The notes below the pieces were generated by a model, which made no database searches, was not told the DNA's origin, and saw only the letters and a program-made list of their open reading frames with translations. A DNA stretch of 64,000 nucleotides from QHCA01 sp038237645 (GTDB lineage Bacteria > Actinomycetota > Actinomycetes > Mycobacteriales > QHCA01): contig JBBRYN010000006.1 in assembly GCA_038237645.1 (NCBI GenBank), forward strand, positions 1 through 64,000, written 5' to 3'. The position numbers were made by a program, and so were the translations under genes. Below, piece after piece: positions 61,536 through 64,000 of the stretch (positions are counted from its first letter, which is position 1; each line of letters opens with the position of its first letter).

Positions 61536-64000
61536 GTGCCCAGCGGGGAGGAGATTCAGGCTGCCCTGCGGGCCTTCGCTGCCAGGTGGCGCGGTTACGA
61601 CGGCGGCGAGCGGCAGGGCGCGCAAACCTTCCTGAACGAGCTGGCCAAGTGCTATGGCACCGATCTGTTCGCCGAGGGGGTGAAGTTCGAGGACTCGACC
61701 GTCCCGGGCGGCTTCATGGACATGTACTGGCGCGATCGCGTCGTGGTCGAGATGAAAGCGCCGGTCGAGACGCCGAAGCTCGCGCATCATCGGGATCAGG
61801 TATTCCGCTACTGGCGCGGCTCGTCCGACCTGACGAGCAGCCGTCCCGCCCCGCCGTACGCCGTGCTCTGCTCCTTCCGGCTGTTCGAGGTCTGGGAGCC
61901 GGGTCGATATCCCAACGAGCCGCGGGCGACGTTCACTCTTGACGAGCTGCCCGACCGCTACGAGAGCCTGCTCTTCCTCGGTGGCGTCACCGAAGAACCT
62001 CTCTTCGGCACACAACGAGAGCTGACGCGGGACGCGGCAGGCACCGTGGCGCTGCTCTACCAGCAGTTGGTCGAGCGGGGAGCGGCCGCACCGGAGACCT
62101 TGCGCACCTTCCTCATGCAGCTCGTCTGGTGCCTGTTCGCCGAGGACCTCGCCATGCTCGAAGGGCACCCGGTGCAACGCATCATCGAGACGCTGGTGCA
62201 GCACCCCGATCGCTCGTCCTATGTGGAGCTGGGGGCGCTCTTCGACATCCTCAACGATCCGACCGACTATGGCCGGCACGGGTTGCTCAAAGGCACCCGG
62301 TACGTCAACGGGGCGCTGTTTGCCACGCCGGCCAAGGTGCACCTGACAGCCGACGAGCTGGTCCTCCTGGTGCGGGCCGCGCAGTTCGATTGGCGCAATG
62401 TCGACCCGACGATCTTCGGTTCGCTGATGGAGGGCTGCCTGGGTCACGACCGGCGATGGGCTCTCGGTGCCCACTACACGCACGAGGTCGACATTCTCAG
62501 GATCGTCCGGCCGACCATCGTGGCTCCCTGGCGGGCGCGGATCGACGTCACCACCACGCCTGCCGAGGCCCGCAAGGCTCTGGAAGAGCTGTGTTCCTTC
62601 AGGGTGCTCGATCCGGCCTGCGGATGCGGCAACTTTCTGTACGTCGCCTATCGCGAACTTCGGACGCTTGAGTACGAGTTGCGGCAGCGGATCGACTCGT
62701 TGGCGGCCACGACCGGCCTGCCCGCTCCCGCAGGGCCAGTGCCCTACTACCCGCTACGAAACCTGCGCGGCCTCGACATCGAGCGCTTCTCGGCGCTGAT
62801 CGCGCGGGTCACCCTGTGGATGGGACACCGGCAGATGATCGAGCGGTTCGGCCCGGCCGAGCCGGTGCTGCCGCTGGTCGACCTGACGGGGATCCAGGTC
62901 GGCGACGCGCTGGCGCTGGCTTGGCCCGAGGTCGACGCCATCATCGGCAACCCGCCGTTCCTCGGCTCGCAGCACCTGCGCAGCGCGCGTGGCGACCAGC
63001 ACATCGACTGGCTCAAGAAGACCTTCGGCGTCGGCGTCAAGGACTACTGCGTCTACTGGTTTCGCAAGGCACATGACCACCTCAAGCCGGGTCAGCGGGC
63101 CGGCCTGGTCGGCACCAACTCCATCTCGCAGAACCGTGCCCGCTCGGCGTCGCTGGAGTACGTCGTCGCAAACGGCGGCGTGATCACGGACGCTGTTTCG
63201 ACGCAGAAGTGGCCCGGCGAGGCGAAGGTCCACGTCAGCCTGGTCAACTGGGTCAAACTGCCGGCCAGACCGTCGGACACGTTCATCCTCGACGGCGAGC
63301 CGGTCGGCGGGATCACCGCGGAGTTACGCACGCCCGAGCACTCCACCGGCACGGTCGCCCAGCTGCCCACCAACCGCGGGCGCTGTTTCCAGGGGCCGAT
63401 CCCGATTGGTGACGGCTTCGTAATCACCGTCAATGAAGCCGACCAGTTGCTGTCTCAGACCGACGCCGCCTATCACCACGTTGTTCGCCCCTATCTCACT
63501 GGTGACGATATCGCCGAGGATCCGCTTCAACGACCTCGTCGGTGGATCATTGACTTCGCCGTTCTGCCCCTCGAAGTCGCAATGCGTTACCCGGCGGCTC
63601 TTGATATCGTGCGTGACCGAGTCAAACCATTTCGCGACAGGAACAATCGAAAGGCCTACCGCGAACGCTGGTGGCTCCTCGGTGAGCCGCGGCCAGGGAT
63701 GCGGAAGGCGGCAGTTGGCCTGAGTCGCTACATCGCTGGCAACCGCATCGGAAAGCGGCTTCTGTTCGCATGGCAGGAGCAAAGGGTCTGCCCGAGCGAC
63801 CTGATCATTGTTGCGGCTGCCGATGATGACTACTCCATGGGGATTCTGTCGTCCGCGATCCACGAGGCTTGGGCTCGGTCAAGGTCTTCCACACTGGAAG
63901 ACCGGCTTCGCTACACACCATCTACGGTATTCGAGACGTTTCCGTGGCCCGATCCCGTCAGCGATCAGCAGCGCGAGCGGGTGGGCGAGGCGGCCCGTCA
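61536..64000 (+). CDS. MmeI-like (type IIL) restriction-modification enzyme, 3'-truncated by the window
   Basis: The open frame from GTG 61536 runs past the window end with 821 codons seen. An N-terminal nuclease motif is Asp62-x9-Glu72-x-Lys74 (PGGFMDMYWRDRVVVEMK). The methyltransferase domain has SAM motif I LDPACGCGNFL (Asp359) and adenine-N6 motif IV IIGNPPFLGS (Asn472). Downstream VGTNSISQNRARSA, VNWVKLP and TPSTVFETFPWP are typical of MmeI-type methylase, target-recognition and tail regions. It should cut and methylate with one polypeptide. From about 63.4 kb the base composition is visibly more AT-rich than the neighbourhood, which suggests horizontal exchange of the recognition domain. 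Confidence 0.88.
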   Translation, partial: MPSGEEIQAALRAFAARWRGYDGGERQGAQTFLNELAKCYGTDLFAEGVKFEDSTVPGGFMDMYWRDRVVVEMKAPVETPKLAHHRDQVFRYWRGSSDLTSSRPAPPYAVLCSFRLFEVWEPGRYPNEPRATFTLDELPDRYESLLFLGGVTEEPLFGTQRELTRDAAGTVALLYQQLVERGAAAPETLRTFLMQLVWCLFAEDLAMLEGHPVQRIIETLVQHPDRSSYVELGALFDILNDPTDYGRHGLLKGTRYVNGALFATPAKVHLTADELVLLVRAAQFDWRNVDPTIFGSLMEGCLGHDRRWALGAHYTHEVDILRIVRPTIVAPWRARIDVTTTPAEARKALEELCSFRVLDPACGCGNFLYVAYRELRTLEYELRQRIDSLAATTGLPAPAGPVPYYPLRNLRGLDIERFSALIARVTLWMGHRQMIERFGPAEPVLPLVDLTGIQVGDALALAWPEVDAIIGNPPFLGSQHLRSARGDQHIDWLKKTFGVGVKDYCVYWFRKAHDHLKPGQRAGLVGTNSISQNRARSASLEYVVANGGVITDAVSTQKWPGEAKVHVSLVNWVKLPARPSDTFILDGEPVGGITAELRTPEHSTGTVAQLPTNRGRCFQGPIPIGDGFVITVNEADQLLSQTDAAYHHVVRPYLTGDDIAEDPLQRPRRWIIDFAVLPLEVAMRYPAALDIVRDRVKPFRDRNNRKAYRERWWLLGEPRPGMRKAAVGLSRYIAGNRIGKRLLFAWQEQRVCPSDLIIVAAADDDYSMGILSSAIHEAWARSRSSTLEDRLRYTPSTVFETFPWPDPVSDQQRERVGEAAR

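Noticed and set aside
61536..64000. BREX PglX or DISARM methyltransferase
   Set aside because: The N-terminal Asp-Glu-x-Lys nuclease motif and the MmeI-like layout fit a type IIL enzyme; no BREX or DISARM partner gene is in view.

Overview
The window is a high-GC chromosomal segment from an actinobacterium (Actinomycetota). The evidence is the very strong G/C third-position bias, frequent GTG starts, a crotonyl-CoA carboxylase/reductase next to B12-mutase genes, a GlgE-TreS-maltokinase-GlgB glucan operon, a 180-kDa-type NAD-glutamate dehydrogenase and Scy/FilP-like coiled coils. From memory, the order of several blocks resembles the Streptomyces chromosome (epimerase/Scy/FilP/thiolase/MeaB, IcmA, GlgE block, IscS-MnmA-MetE-like-LigA) and in part the mycobacterial EtfBA to LigA region, so most of it is core chromosome. 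The genus cannot be fixed from the sequence. No rRNA, tRNA, prophage or CRISPR array was seen.

Layout. 1-131: 3' end of a group II intron, abutting the start codon of a GMC oxidoreductase. 1.7-2.3 kb: a frameshifted SEC-C remnant and a 3 x 48 bp tandem repeat. 2.2-7.5 kb: aldehyde dehydrogenase, tandem-domain 3-hydroxyacyl-CoA dehydrogenase, zinc-motif protein, alpha/beta hydrolase and SDR. 7.6-13.3 kb (minus): methylmalonyl-CoA epimerase, crotonyl-CoA carboxylase/reductase, two DivIVA-motif coiled coils and an AI-2E family permease. 13.3-19.3 kb: thiolase, MeaB, DUF2127, IcmA-type mutase and a diiron protein. Together these form a C4/C5 acyl-CoA rearrangement module (ethylmalonyl-, methylmalonyl- and isobutyryl-CoA).

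19.7-29.2 kb: thioredoxin-TPR protein, VOC protein, ATP-grasp protein, NAD-glutamate dehydrogenase and a secreted esterase-like hydrolase. 29.3-42.2 kb: alpha-glucan island. glgE-treS-mak-glgB is one tightly packed minus-strand operon, divergent from glgP; glgX follows. 42.3-44.6 kb: an ABC ATPase, then an iron uptake pair (EfeU and a free-standing EfeO cupredoxin) behind an IdeR/DtxR-type box. 44.6-54.9 kb: enoyl-CoA hydratase, methyltransferase, hexapeptide acyltransferase, GNAT, DUF885, a secreted 4-Cys protein, an Rv3030-like methyltransferase, azoreductase, EtfB/EtfA and an MFS exporter. 55.0-60.3 kb: cysteine desulfurase, MnmA, a broken MetE-like gene and LigA. 60.4-64.0 kb is accessory: a GNAT scrap, a Phd/VapC-type toxin-antitoxin pair with a palindromic operator, a small conserved protein, and an MmeI-like (type IIL) restriction-modification enzyme that runs off the window.

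A recurring feature decides many starts. A hexamer of TANNNT (or CAGGAT/TTGGAT) type ends 6-8 nt before the start codon with no Shine-Dalgarno sequence, which suggests leaderless transcripts. Starts below were chosen using this signature or a clear GGAGG-like site. All functional calls come from motifs and remembered family features; no database search was run.
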